Source: Flaccisagitta enflata (taxonomy: Eukaryota > Chaetognatha > Sagittoidea > Aphragmophora). Taken from it: 64,000 nt of DNA. Below the pieces are notes generated by a model, which had not been told where the DNA came from, searched no databases, and saw only the letters and a list, made by a program, of their open reading frames with translations. Where the stretch lies: NCBI GenBank assembly GCA_965153355.1, contig OZ231127.1, forward strand, positions 54,932,001 to 54,996,000, given 5' to 3'. Positions 23,173 through 34,020 of this stretch are shown here, piece by piece. Position numbers and translations under genes: made by a program. The number at the start of each line of letters is the position of its first letter. Positions within the stretch are counted from its first letter, which is position 1.

Positions 23173-25503
23173 TTCACTGCACTATGGATTTAGTTCCATT
23201 TATTTGATTGTTTATTCTGCAGAAACAACAAAACAATAAGTCTTTTAACAATGTTACCGTAAGGTAATAAAATTAAATTATCTGGGCAATCAAGATTAAA
23301 ACACTCAGTTTTACAGTCTCTATCAGCAAGGCAATTTGCAGCTTTTGCCTTACTCATTACATTTGTCTCATTTTTGTTTATCCAGGAGTGCTGGAATTGA
23401 TTGTGGGAAGACTTCCGCCATAGTACGATGTTTGGCGATGGAGCTTTTATACCCATCTGAGGGAGTTATATAATTTTGGAGATCGCTTCATCACCAAGCC
23501 ATGTTCATCTCCTTCCATCATTCTCCTCACCTGCTCAAGCATCTCCTATGCAACAGCCATTAGCGCCTCTCCTGGTCAAATAGTGATTCTCCACCGAATA
23601 TGTTAACTCCAAATTGGTTTGACGCTTCTTTCTCCAAAAGCACTGCATCTCAACAAAAATGTCTGTCACCTTTATATGTTAAGATGTAACGATATATTTC
23701 TTATATTTCTTTAATGTGACAAATGCCTAACTATACAATGGTTGTACCTTTCTCTGTATTGCCCCCATTCCCCTTGTTTCCCCCTCACCACCTCCCCCCA
23801 TCCTATCAAGCTCTATCTTCTCCCTCACCTAATCTTCCCCCACGCCTTATCTTTCCACACACCTTATCCTCCCCCACACCTTATCTTTCCTCTTAACTTA
23901 TCTTCCCTCTGAAATTTTATCCCCCAACCTGTTTATTCCCCCTTGCCGTTTGTTTCCACAACGCTTAATTTCTCACCCTTGGCCCTTGATTCCCTTCACT
24001 TCTTGTTTCCCCCTCATCCCCTGTCTCCCTCGTCTCTCCTGCTACTCCATTCCCCCAAACCCCTTTGTTCCTTTCACTCATTAGTTAACCCTTGTATACC
24101 CCTTGTCCTTGCCCCATGCCTCCCCTATATGTTTCTCAATTCCCTCCTCATCCATTGCTTTACTTAGTCTGTGGTTCCCCCTCTTCCTTTATTTCCCCCT
24201 CAACCCTTGTTTCCTCCATTGTACTCTTAACTCCCCTGTCAGCCCTTATTTCCCCCCTGGTCCCTTGTTTGCCTCATCAGCCCTTGTTTACCCTCTCGGC
24301 CCCTGTTTCCTCCCTGCACCCTTGTTTCTCCTCCCCTGTCTCCTGTTTCTCTACTCATCCCTAAAACCTTGATCCATGTTTACTCACCACATTCTTTGTT
24401 TCTCCCTTGCCCCATGTCTCCTATTTCTCTTTAAACTTCCTCCTCATCCCTTGCATTCCCTTCATACCCTGATCCCCCCTCATCCCTTATTTTCCCTTAC
24501 CCCATCTTTCTTCTTCCCCATGACACCTATTTGTTTCCTCCTGCATGCCCTTTTCCCCCTACTCCTGGCCTGCTCCCCCCTCATGCCAGGTTTCTCCCTC
24601 TTATGCAGTTTCTCTCTTCCTCTTGAGCTCTGTGTCTCCCTTGAGCTTGGTTTCCTTCTTGTCCTATGTTAATCCTTTTGCCCATGTCTCCCTTGCCTTA
24701 CGTCACAACCTATTCATCAAATGTTTTTCTCTTTAAGTCTCGTTCCCCTTTCATATCCTCTATCCCCTTTTTCCCTTGTTTCTCCTTGTCCTTTATTTTC
24801 CTTTTTGCCCTTTGCTTTGTTCTTCTCCTTTGTTCCCCCTTAGCTCCATGTTTTGGCATTTTTTTAAATTATTCTCTGTTGCTCAATATTTTCCTCTCAC
24901 CTTCCTTATTCACCCTCCTGCCTTCTATGTTCACCTTCTTGCACCATCATAATATTCCCTACATGATTTTCCCTTTGATTTATATAACTGTCTCTATACG
25001 TTCATATTATGATACTCCCTCCATTTCTTCCTCACCCTACATTTCTCTTAACTTCCTTGTTTTCCCCTTGCTCTTAGTTTTCCCCTCGGTCTTTGTTTTC
25101 TCTTTGCTCAATTTCCACTTTGATCCACATTACCCTCTTACTGCGTGTTTCCACTTTTTTATTACCCCTTGTTTCTCTCTTCTATTTCTTTCCTTAAATT
25201 TCTCTTCCTTACCTTTAATCCCTTCCCTTGTTGTTTCCCCCTTGTTTCCAACTTTCCCCTAGGTCCTCTTTTACTCATCTTTTCTCCCTCATTCCTTCCT
25301 TCCCCCTGCCCCATTGCTTTTCCCTCCTCTTAAATACCTGCTCACTGCATTGTTTTCCCCTCAACTCTGGTTTCCCCCTCATCCCTTTTTTTTTCTCTTG
25401 TATTCCACTTTTGTACTAATTACATTTACTCCTACCCTCTCAGCCTAATTGTCCCTCTTCGTTCCCTATCCTCCCCTTGCCCCTTGTTTCTTCACTCATT
25501 TTT

Positions 25504-26356
25504 GTCCTCGACGATCAGTTTACGTCGAGGACTATAACATAGCACTGATCGTGTAGTGAGTCATTGTTGTGTGTTGTTGTTTGTTGTCGTGTCAACCCTT
25601 AAAAACTTGGGAACCAGTACTCAGATGTTGATGAAACTTGGTCAGTGTTATTTTTACAGCATTACTATCCTGTGTACCAACTTTCAACAACATTCATAAA
25701 TATTTAATACCCTTTGCCTATTATTTTTGTAGTAATATTATTCCTGGACTTGTGCAATTTACATAGGGGAAGGGTAGCAAAGGTTCACCAATGTTGTTCA
25801 AACTTGTTGTGAAGGTTACTTGCATCAATTTAAGCTCCCCTGCAAGATTTCAGATAATTCTGAGTATTGGTTTAGAAGATATAAGGGTATTTTGCTAGTA
25901 ATATTAATTCCTAGACTTGTGCAATTTACATAGGGGAATGGTAGTAAAGGTTCACCAATGTTGTTCAAACTTGTTGTGAAGGTTCATTGCATCAATTAAA
26001 GCTCCCCTGCAAGATTTCAGTAAATTCTGAGTATTGGTTAAGAAAATATAAGGGTATTTATGATGTATCTAGTAACATTATTTATTGGACTTGAGAATTT
26101 TTTTTTCAAAAAAATATATTTTTTTTTTTTTTTTTGAAAAAATTTTTTTTTTTTTTGAAACTTTTTTTTTGGACTTTAAGGTATGCAATTGGTAGCCGGG
26201 TCAGACTGAGTAGCCGGGTCAGACTGAGTAGCCGGGTCAGACTGAGTAGCCGGGTCAGACTGAGTAGCCGGGTCAGACTGAGTAGCCGGGTCAGACTGAG
26301 TAGCCGGGTCAGACTGAGTAGCCGGGTCGGACACCAAATAGACTACAGTCGAGGAC
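25504..26356 (+). mobile_element. F3 hairpin element, short copy
   Basis: The hairpin is GTCCTCGAC (25504-25512) with GTCGAGGAC (25524-25532), then TATAACATAG. The distal third arm GTCGAGGAC is at 26348-26356. The interior matches the reverse complement of the 5822-8334 copy, without its nested insertions. It is inserted inside a pyrimidine-rich minisatellite that resumes at about 26380. Confidence 0.65.
26193..26335. repeat. 18-bp minisatellite (AGTAGCCGGGTCAGACTG x ~8)
   Basis: About eight near-identical units. Their reverse complement shares GACCCGGCYACTC with the 18-bp array at 5877-6320, and both arrays lie next to the distal arm of an F3 element. This is therefore a homologous, independently expanded internal array. 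Confidence 0.85.
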
Positions 26357-27967
26357 TGTTGTTTTTAAGCTTTTTTTTTTTTGCTTTGTTCCTCTTTATC
26401 CATTGCTTTCCCCTCACCCCATGTTAATCCCTTGCCTATGTGTCCACATGTTCCTTCCTTGCCCATGTGTCCCCCTGTTCCTCCTTTGTGTCCCCCCTAC
26501 TTCATTCCTGCTTCAACTTGTTTCCTCTTTGCCCACGTCCTTTGTTTCCTCCTTATCCTAAAGCCCCTTAAACCCTTGTTTTTATGTGATCTCCCCCTAA
26601 CCCCCAAGTTTTCCCTCGCCCTTATATTTGCCTTTGCCCTATTCACTTTTTCCCCTTATCCATTTTTCCCCACTTTGTTTCTATCTTATCCGGTTTCCCC
26701 TCTTGCCCAGTGTTTCCCCTAGCACTTTGTTTTCTATTCCACCATGTTCTACCCTTAAAAATATCGTCCCCCTGTACTTTGTTCCCCATTCCACCATGTT
26801 CTCCCCTCCAACATATCTCCCCTCAACCAACTTCCTCTCGCTCTATATTTCCCCAACACCATGTGTTTCCCCTGAGCTCCATGTTTCTCCCTGAGTTCAT
26901 GTCTCTCCCTTGTTTCCTTATCCACCCTTGTCTCTGGTTTCCCTCTTGCCTGTTTGCCCTTTACCCCTTGCTTCCCAATGTCCCTTGCTTGCCCCAAATC
27001 CCTTGCTCCCTTTGCCCCTTGTGTCGAGTTCACCTCTTGGTCTATTATTCTCCTTTATCTTATCCCCTTGCCCTATGTTTTCACCCTCTCACCTCACGTT
27101 TCTCTTCCTGTTTCTTTCTATGTATCTGTCTCTGTTTTTCCTTCACTTTATTTTCCCCCTTAGCTGCCCGATTCCTTAGTGCCCTTTGCTACCCTTGTCC
27201 CAATGTCCTACAGTTCCCCCTTGCTCTGTTTTCTCCTCTCCCCTTGTTTCCTCAGCATCTTTTGTTTCTCCCTCACTTATCTTTTTACCTTACCCTATCT
27301 TTCCCTCTCACCTTGTGTTTCCTCAACCATACATTTCTCTCCCCTGTCTGTTGTTTTCCCCTGGCCTATTTGCCTCGTTTCCCCCACTTGTCTTTTTTTT
27401 CCCTCTTGCTCTGTAATTCTTGATATTTTATTCTACCTCCCTCATTCACTCCCCTTGTTCCTCATTTTCTCCATTGCCTTGTATTCCCTCCTTGCTCTGC
27501 ATGTCTATTTCCTATATTTTCGTCTCAGCCTTTATCTTCTTCTCACCCCCAGATTGCCCCTATTCCTCAATTTTCCCCTTGCACTCTATTTCCCCCTTAA
27601 ACACGTTTTTTCCTTGCCTTATGTCTCCTAATCTATGTCCCTTATCTTCCCTTAATCCCTTGTTTATCCCTTGTCCCCCTCATCCCTTATTTCTCTTCTC
27701 ATTGTGTTTTCTCCTTATCCCATGTTCCCCCATTATCCTGTGATTTCCTCTTGTCCTATGTTTTGCCCTTATCACTTGTTCCCCCTTTGTCCCTTCATAT
27801 TATTCCTTAATTCCCCCTCACCCATGAACTACTCCTTGTCTATTGACTGCTCCTTGCTCATTGATTACTCCTTGCCCTTTAAGTACTTCTTGCCCCTGCT
27901 TTCCTACTTGCCTCTAGATTCCACCGAACCTATTTTTTGGCCTTTTGTTTCCGTGATGCCCCCTTTT

Positions 27968-28332
27968 TGGGCCGTGGCCCCAAAGGGGCCAATGACCTAT
28001 GCTTTCACACAAGGGAAACTTTTTCCTTCTCCTTTATCTATTTCCCCCCCCCCCCACACATCGAGACCAATATTCCACTTGATTCTGCCATATCCCACCT
28101 GATTCTGCCATATCCCACCTGATTCTGCCGTATCCCACCTGATTCTGCCATATCCTGCCAAATTCCGCCAAAATTCCAAATTAAACGCCAAAATCCGTAC
28201 CTCAAAGCCCAAATTCCATCATCAAGGCCCAAATCCCAGCCTCAAGACCAAAATGGATGATGATGAGAAGAGGAAATTTGCTTCTGTGTGAAAGCATAAG
28301 TCATTGACTCCTTTTGGGCCCCTGCCCTGCTC
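27968..28332. mobile_element. F5 element, copy 2
   Basis: The left end GGGCCGTGGCCCCAAAGGGG, then CCAATGACCTATGCTTTCAC, is inverted at 28270-28332 (GTGAAAGCATAAGTCATTG, then CCTTTTGGGCCCCTGCCC). The core holds four copies of a 20-bp unit GATTCTGCCATATCCCACCT (28081-28150), then a ~21-bp CAAATCC..CCTCAAGGCC satellite. Confidence 0.6.
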
Positions 28333-29513
28333 TTTTTAACTTCAATTTTAACCTACTTACCCAAGACATATACATGTAGCGCTGACTATAAATTACGCCC
28401 ACGAGTTTCAACTGGCACTGTCTATGAGCGTCTATCTGACTGACGACTTGTGGTGAAAGAAAGTTGGCCGATTGGAAAATAGGAAGGCGATCGTCTCGTT
28501 TATTCCATAAAAAAAAAAATTTCAACAACTGAAGAGAGGGGGAAAAATGAAAGGGAAAGTGGGCGTTAATGGTGATCAGCAAACGCAAAAGATAACATGA
28601 AATCGAGATAGGACACAATAAAGGACAGAAACAGCACATGACAACATGTTCATCTTCTTCAGAGCCCATGCCACCTGATAATACCTGCCCCTGCCCCGGC
28701 CCATCCCATTACATTCATCCATATCATCTCATAGCAAGCTGATCGGGCAAGCGATAAACCATACTAAAATCGCGATAAAAATGCAAAAGGGCAAAAGACA
28801 AAATAACAGACCGAAGACAAGATAAAATAACGCATAAAAGCAAAGACGCGTCTATAAATCTTACTTTTTAGGCCTACTTTCGTTGGTTTTAACCCACAGT
28901 CTGTCGATGTCAAATTACCGTTAATTGTCCGTTCATGTTTATCTGCAAAAAAGATGAGATTATTGAAATTAGTGAATTCTAAGTATTCACTAGATCACTA
29001 AAAATCAATCAATCACTTTAGCAATGCCGCAAATAATAAAATCAATCAATCCAAAATTGATGATATTTAAAGACGAGCACACATGATGTTGTTTACGTAA
29101 TAAAAACAATGGCAATAAATATAAGGCGCAACTATATGGTTACCCTATCTAGCCCAATATAAAAATGGTAGAAACAAAAGACGCTGGCATTGAATAACAG
29201 AAAGAAGAAAAACTAAAAGCACTCAATAGAAACAAATGCACTCATACTTAATAGACGGACGGACATACATATTTTTAACATTCTGCCTCATTTTTGAATA
29301 CATCTAAAATCCGACATCTAGTTTCCAGTCGGGGAAACCCTACCAAAAAACTGATACTACCTTCCTTAAAAAAAATTACATAGACACAGCCCTCGCCCTC
29401 CTCTCTGCCCACGCTCTCTACATCCCCACCAACTATCAACAGACCGACGTACTGCACGGTAATAGGATGATTCCCGCCCGGAAAGGGGATCCACCACCAG
29501 CACCAACGATCAT

Positions 29514-29711
29514 TTATGACGCTGATGGAAACGTAGAGGCGTGAGATTTCCAGGAGGTTGAGGCACCTGCTTCTTGAAAAGTTATGAAAGGGGGGAAAGG
29601 GGGAACGTGGTTTTCTTCCACCGTAGCTGCCGGACTGAACGACTACAGATCCAACGTCAGCGGGGGACGGATTTAAAGTAGCGAAGACGGCGGACAAACC
29701 CGTCGACGAAG
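29514..29711 (-). CDS. Possible last exon(s) of the Fritz/WDPCP gene
   Basis: If the donor at 30058 is used, two acceptors fit its phase. A gacag acceptor gives an exon from 29711 reading SSTGLSAVFATLNPSPADVG, CpG-rich and open to a TAA at about 29275. Alternatively an agaagcag acceptor, after a good pyrimidine tract, gives an exon 29566-29514 reading SASTSWKSHASTFPSAS then TAA. Only cDNA can choose between them. An F1 repeat (29803-29984) would lie in the intervening intron in either case. Confidence 0.3.
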
Positions 29712-29802
29712 CTGTCAATTGTTGAGGGAAATGGAATTGCACAAATTAATGTATGGAAGGATAACTACATGAATACGAGTAAATTGCTTTTTGGTTTTTT
29801 TT

Positions 29803-29984
29803 TAGTCGCGTGCACGCGACTGCAACCCGCTTTGTCCGTCGGTTGGTCGGTGGGTCGGTTGGTTGGTCGCGTTTTACTTTTTTTTTCTTTGACCTCACAG
29901 CTCCTGCCCAAATGGTCTAGAGACAACAAATATGGCCCCTGCCCACCCGCACGCGACTTCGGTAGCCGTGTATCCAGCCTTGTT
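29803..29984 (+). repeat. F1 repeat, well preserved
   Basis: AGTCGCGTGCACGCGACT at 29804-29821, CCCGCTTTGTCCGTCGGTTG, GACCTCACAGCTCCTGCCCA, the distal arm GCACGCGACT (29949-29958), and the end GGTAGCCGTGTATCCAGCCT. It lies in or next to the 3' part of the Fritz gene. Confidence 0.78.
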
Positions 29985-30050
29985 TAACTTCATATCAAAC
30001 CAGCGTCAATAGAATGAAGACTAAACTTAGTGATGGACAAATAGAGAGGG

Positions 30051-32549
30051 TCACTCACTCGCTCTTCTCTTCATTTCTTCCTCAATGGCCTTGGGAACGA
30101 CGACCGGAAATTCCGCCTCCACCGTCTTCCTGGCATTCTCTACGACATCGTCTCGTGGTCGTAAGCCGCTAGAAGAAGTCTGCTGTTGCGAATGTGGATG
30201 CTGTTGTTGCTGCTGCAGCGGGAATTGCGGTAAGGACGGAAAAGGTTTCAAAAGAGCGGAGGTGCTCAATGGGCGTTTAGGTTGCTGCTGGTGTTGTTGT
30301 CGCTGTCGCAATTTCGGGGGAGTTTGAGGCGGCGTTTCAGATGCATGAGACGGAGACGCGGTCTGAGGGCGCTGCTGCTGTTGTAACGGCGAGGCAGTTT
30401 GTGGACGCTGCTGTTGCTGCAGCCGTTGTTGATGCTGCTGCTGCTGTAGAGGAGACGCGGTTTGAGCGCGTTCCTGGCGACGATCGTTATCTAGAGACGC
30501 AGATTGACTCAGACGTTGTTGTTGTTTATCATGCAACGATGACGAAGACCCCTGACGCTGCTGTTGTTGCCGCTGCGGTTGCTGCTGCTGCGATATCGAC
30601 GAAGAGTCATGACGCATTTGCAGCGCAGAAACGGAGTGAGGACGCTGAACGTGATGAAGAGTTTCCCTCGATGAGGACGCGGCGGGATTTCGAGTTCTTT
30701 GGTCATCATTGACATTTTGGAATGAAGGAGATTGACGCTGGTGAGACTGTTGTGGCTGCTGCTTCTGTTGTTGCTGCCTCTGCTCGTGCTGTTGTTGCAA
30801 CTGTTGCCAAGTCTGTTGAGGAGTAAATGAGTCGATCGCTGAGGAAGGGCGAGCATCTCTTTGGTCGATGGACGGAGATTGTCGAGTTAAAGAATCGGGA
30901 GTGGGAGTTCTTTGGGAATTGGGTTGTTGGTTTTGATGTTGCACATTCTGGTTGTGTTGTTGCACATGTTGACCTTGTCTTTGCACATGATTTTGTACTT
31001 GCACGGGTTGATCACGTTGTTGGGGGATATGATTGAGTCGTTGCTGCTGATTCTGAGTCTGTGGAGGCCGTTGTTGATGATGGGGAATCGGCTGAGGTGG
31101 AATGTAGACAGGTCGAGCGCGAAGAGTGAACGAATCGGGAATTTGACTTTTGAACGGGTTTCTGATTGAAAAGAAAGAAGCAGACGAGCAAGTTATAAAC
31201 ATTGCAAGAGACATCTGAGGTACTGAAGGTATATTCAAAATATTGCATCATAAACATACATCTGACTACTTTCACTGTATTGCACCAATCATCAATGACT
31301 TACCCATTAAGAGTTCCATTTAAATTAGCGGTATGTGGACGCGGTGGCGGAGAGGCGAAATGCGATTGATATGGACGAGGCTTCGGTGGTGGCTTTGGTA
31401 GAGCGGAAGTCGATGAGGACTGATTATTATTGATGTGGTTTATGTTGTTGTTTTGGTTGCCATGGATATTGTATTGGTGGTGGCGATTGTTGGGAAAGTT
31501 GGGGAAAGAAGGAAGCGCGGAAGTGGATCTGGATGGTAGAAACTGACGTGAATCGCCGGCCGCGGGAGAGGAGGAAGAGGAAGAAGAAACGTCTCTGTTA
31601 AGGCCGGGAGTGAAGGACGAATGACGGGGAAAAGGCGGCGCGAAATCATCTGAAGAGACGCAAAGGAAAGAGTAAAATAAATGAAGAGATCACGTCTCTA
31701 TCCCGCTATTCCATTTGGACAGACAGATACAACGGTGCCTCGCGCTTTGCTATGAAATTACCGTTGCTTTGGTTTCTCGGAAACAATTTCTCGACTCCGG
31801 ACGCCAAAGCTTGGATCTGAGCCGGCGTCAATTCGGATATCGGAGTCGAAGCCGGAACGCCTGATCAGGACGGAATCCGGAATGAAGTTCAGTATTAAGT
31901 AAGTGAAAGAGGAAACGAGCCATTCGAGCGCAAATACATGATCTGTGATTATAGCTGTATAAGGAAGATGTTACGAGAGATCTGTCAGGGAGATTAGCAT
32001 GGAAAAGAAAGCAATAGCACAACCGAAGGTAAGGGGAAATTAAATGATACCTATTGAAGAATCGAAGGGAAAACACGACTGGATCATTGCCGGGTGTTAG
32101 GTAACAGATGGATGGCACATAACTCTAGATCTTGAGCATGAAAAGCCATCGACTCACCTGGCAAAATCTCATCTTCGATTCGTTTCCCATTCATCTTCGA
32201 CTTTCCATCATCGCCATTCTTCTCCTCGTCTCCTTCCTCTTCCTCTTCATCTTCGCCGGTGGAAGACTCCTCTGTCAACTCATCTTCATCGCTGAAAACG
32301 TCATCATCATCGTCGTCGTCGTCGTCATCATCTTCACTCGTCGGTCTGTCATCCAGCTCGTCGGCTTTCTTCTTGGCGACTTCCGCGAGTCCCGTGTTGC
32401 CCTTGTCCAGGGCTAAATAATGAATATCCATGAACAAGTCGTGAGATCCGATGTCAACCGCCAACAGAAACGCCTTTTCGAATCTAAGGGAAGGAGGAAT
32501 GAAGACCCACAGTGACCAAGTGGCCGAGTTTCCTTTCAACTTGAAAGCT
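30051..32549 (-). CDS. WDPCP: Fritz/WDPCP-like planar cell polarity effector, C-terminal exons (partial gene)
   Basis: Fritz/WDPCP is a WD-repeat protein of the CPLANE complex that acts with Inturned and Fuzzy in ciliogenesis and planar polarity. The first visible exon encodes SLWVFIPPSLRFEKAF followed by AVDIGSHDLFMDIHYLALDK, which I recognise as the conserved C-terminal block of that family. Four exons keep phase throughout: about 32549-32158, 31860-31762, 31649-31304 and 31161-30059 (or 30051). After the conserved block come an acidic run, a Pro/Ser-rich segment and a very Gln-rich tail ending AEFPVVVPKAIEEEMKRRAS. The tail past the conserved block is roughly 600 residues, much longer than I would expect for vertebrate homologues (from memory). 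The N-terminal WD-repeat exons should lie at higher coordinates, but I found none in the remaining 31 kb. The family call is from recognition, not alignment. Confidence 0.78.
30059..31161 (-). CDS. WDPCP: Fritz/WDPCP exon, long Gln-rich tail
   Basis: An acceptor ttcaatcag precedes 31161, and the first base completes a Gly codon. The exon reads NPFKSQIPDSFTLRARPVYI and then roughly 300 residues rich in Gln, with repeats such as QQQQRPQTASPLQ, encoded by CAG/CAA repeats that are themselves unstable DNA. It ends FPVVVPKAIEEEMKRRA. Reading straight through gives a TGA at 30053-30051. However, GTGAGT at 30058-30053 is a consensus donor overlapping that stop, so splicing to a further exon is at least as likely. 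Confidence 0.72.
31304..31649 (-). CDS. WDPCP: Fritz/WDPCP exon, Pro/Ser/Asn-rich
   Basis: The acceptor is ttgcgtctcttcag before 31649 and the donor is GTAAGT at 31303-31298. In the phase set by the upstream exon it reads DFAPPFPRHSSFTPGLNRDV, then a run of seven Ser, then an Asn-rich stretch and PKPPPKPRPYQSHFASPPPR. The overlapping Met-initiated frame at 31649-31440 is a different reading frame and is not the protein. The region is low complexity and probably disordered. Confidence 0.68.
31762..31860 (-). CDS. WDPCP: Fritz/WDPCP internal exon (99 nt)
   Basis: A ctgatcag acceptor precedes 31860 and a GTAATT donor follows 31762. Joined in phase to the previous exon (G|GC), it reads VPASTPISELTPAQIQALAS then GVEKLFPRNQSN with no stop. 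It is too short to show up as a long ORF. It was found by carrying the phase from the upstream exon, and the phase at both ends matches its neighbours. Confidence 0.7.
32158..32549 (-). CDS. WDPCP: Fritz/WDPCP exon with the conserved family block
   Basis: The frame is open on the minus strand from just after an in-frame TGA near 32555. The conserved residues LWVF.PPSLRFEKAF and DLFMDIHYLALDKG are followed by AEVAKKKADEL, then an Asp/Glu-rich stretch (about 11 Asp, then EEEEEGDEE) that is probably disordered. The 3' end is fixed by a CAG|GTGAGT donor (GT at 32157-32156), leaving one base of a Gly codon. The acceptor is not fixed: AAG acceptors near 32550 or 32540 are both possible and neither has a strong pyrimidine tract. 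An AG at 32485-32484 follows a pyrimidine run but would cut inside the conserved LWVF-PPSLRF block, so I reject it. Confidence 0.75.
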
Positions 32550-32679
32550 TCAAGTCACGTGTTCATTCACAATTGTGACTTTTAAGTTCTGTACTTGAAT
32601 TCCAAATAAAGTATTTTTCCGCCATTGCATTGGGTCCAGGCTCAAGGGTAACTAGGTAGGACGACAAGGACAACCCCCG

Positions 32680-33500
32680 CAGTTGCATATACAGTAGCCT
32701 GTACTGAAATGACTAAATAAAAAAAAAAAACAAAATTCTACGAGCAGCTCATGTTGAGGAGCTGTCTCGGGCTTCTATTGTAATCATTTTCAGCTTTGAT
32801 AGTTTACGTCTTGGTTGCCGCGCACACTCGACTTATCCACGAAGTTGAATAAGAGGCTGAAAGAAATCTAGCAAAGGAAATCTACCTAAATTTTGCATTA
32901 ACCGAAGTTAAAAAGGCTTAGGTAAAACAGAAAATCATAACCTTTCCGTCATTGGATTATTTTGCGCTTAAAAAACTACTTCGCCGAAACAGCCAAAAAG
33001 ATCAAGTGTGCGCTTTACCTTGAACTTTCCATGGGTCAATAGAAAACTAATTTTAAATTGCTCAAATCAAACTTTTGACAGCAGATTTGAAATCTGCATG
33101 AAAAACTGTCTGTTGAAAGTGTTTTTCTTTTTTCAAAATTCCCCCCCTGGCTTCATTTGTCTTTCTTCAACGCTTGCCCCCGTTATCCCAAGTCTAGACG
33201 GAATCTACTGTAGGTTTAACAATTTTACAAAGAAATTAAAAGGAAAGGTATGTTTCGCGTTATTTGACAGCACTTTTGACCACCTTTCAAATCTGCAGAC
33301 AGAATTGGAATTTGAGTATTTTGAAATTTTGGATTTCCTATAGGGGTAAGGATAATAGAAGGTAAGGCGCGACCACCTAAAAATCTTAAAGCCAATATTG
33401 ATTTCAATAGAAGCCTGAGACAGTCCCACAACATGATCTGCTCGTAGAGTGTTAATTCTATTTTTTTTTCTCATTTAGCTACAGGCTAATATACAGTCGA
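32680..33500. repeat. Two FA repeat copies in inverted arrangement
   Basis: Left arm 32690-32800 (TGTACTGAAATGAC, CTACGAGCAG, GAGCTGTCTCGGGCTTCTATTG) is matched in reverse complement by 33490-33395 (CTCTACGAGCAGATCATGTT, GACTGTCTCAGGCTTCTATTG). Both arms also carry AGATTTGAAATCTGC-like palindromes inside. This sits directly upstream of the visible Fritz exons, so it is probably intronic. Confidence 0.5.
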
Positions 33501-33654
33501 GAACAGCAAAGCAAAATACTATTTCAATCGGACCGCCTGAAACAGCAATGCAATGCAATGCGCATGTACCCCACATTGGAAAAAAAAGTACCCTCTTATC
33601 CTTGGAATTGTAAGGCTGACCAGTGAACAGTGTTCACTGAACACAGACAAGCAA

Positions 33655-34020
33655 AAAGTTGCTAGCCCTGCTTTTGCACCTCTCCTCTGCATTATTCTTG
33701 TCCTTTAGTCTCTCTTCTCCGTACCTCTCATCTGAATTGTCCTTGTCCTTCCGTCTCCCTTCCCCGCATCTCTTAATTGCATTGTCCTTTTTTTTTCTCT
33801 CCTTTCCCCCCGCACCAGTTACCTGCATTGTCCAGTCCTTTTCTCTCCCTTCCCCACCCCTAAACATCTGCATTGTTTGTGTCCTTTCATCTCCTTTCCA
33901 CGCACCTCTCATCTGCATTATCCCTGTCCTTTTGCCCCCTCTCCAGTTATCTGCATTGTCCCCCCCCCCCCCGCACCTCTCATCTGCATTGTCCTTGTCC
34001 TTTCGTCTCCCTTCTGGGTT
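33655..34020. repeat. ~50-60 bp minisatellite, pyrimidine-rich
   Basis: Six to seven degenerate units of CTCATCTGCATTGTCCTTGT, then CCTTTCGTCTCCCTTCCCC. A run of 14 C (33959-33972) ends one unit. Confidence 0.75.

Larger units (their letters stand above)
23740..27930. repeat. 4-kb pyrimidine-rich degenerate minisatellite
   Basis: An almost pure C/T plus strand built of degenerate ~15-25 bp units of the type CCCTTGTTTCCCCCTCACCC. It is interrupted by an F3 element (25504-26356). Strand asymmetry keeps several frames open for 60-240 codons, but their Pro/Leu/Phe/Ser content simply mirrors the base composition. Confidence 0.75.

Noticed and set aside
26193-26335. CRISPR-like array of 18-bp repeats
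   Set aside because: Units are directly tandem with no unique spacers, in a eukaryotic genome with no cas genes.
26710-27423. 237-codon Pro/Leu/Phe-rich frame as a membrane protein
   Set aside because: It lies in a 4-kb pyrimidine-only tract where stop codons are rare by composition. Overlapping frames are equally open.
31440-31649. Met-initiated 69-codon minus-strand frame as a separate gene
   Set aside because: It overlaps a Fritz exon in another frame. Splice phase from both neighbours selects the DFAPPFPRHSS frame instead.
32484-32485. AG acceptor at the start of the conserved Fritz exon
   Set aside because: It follows a nice pyrimidine tract, but using it would remove SLWVFIPPSL, which belongs to the conserved family block and is in frame.
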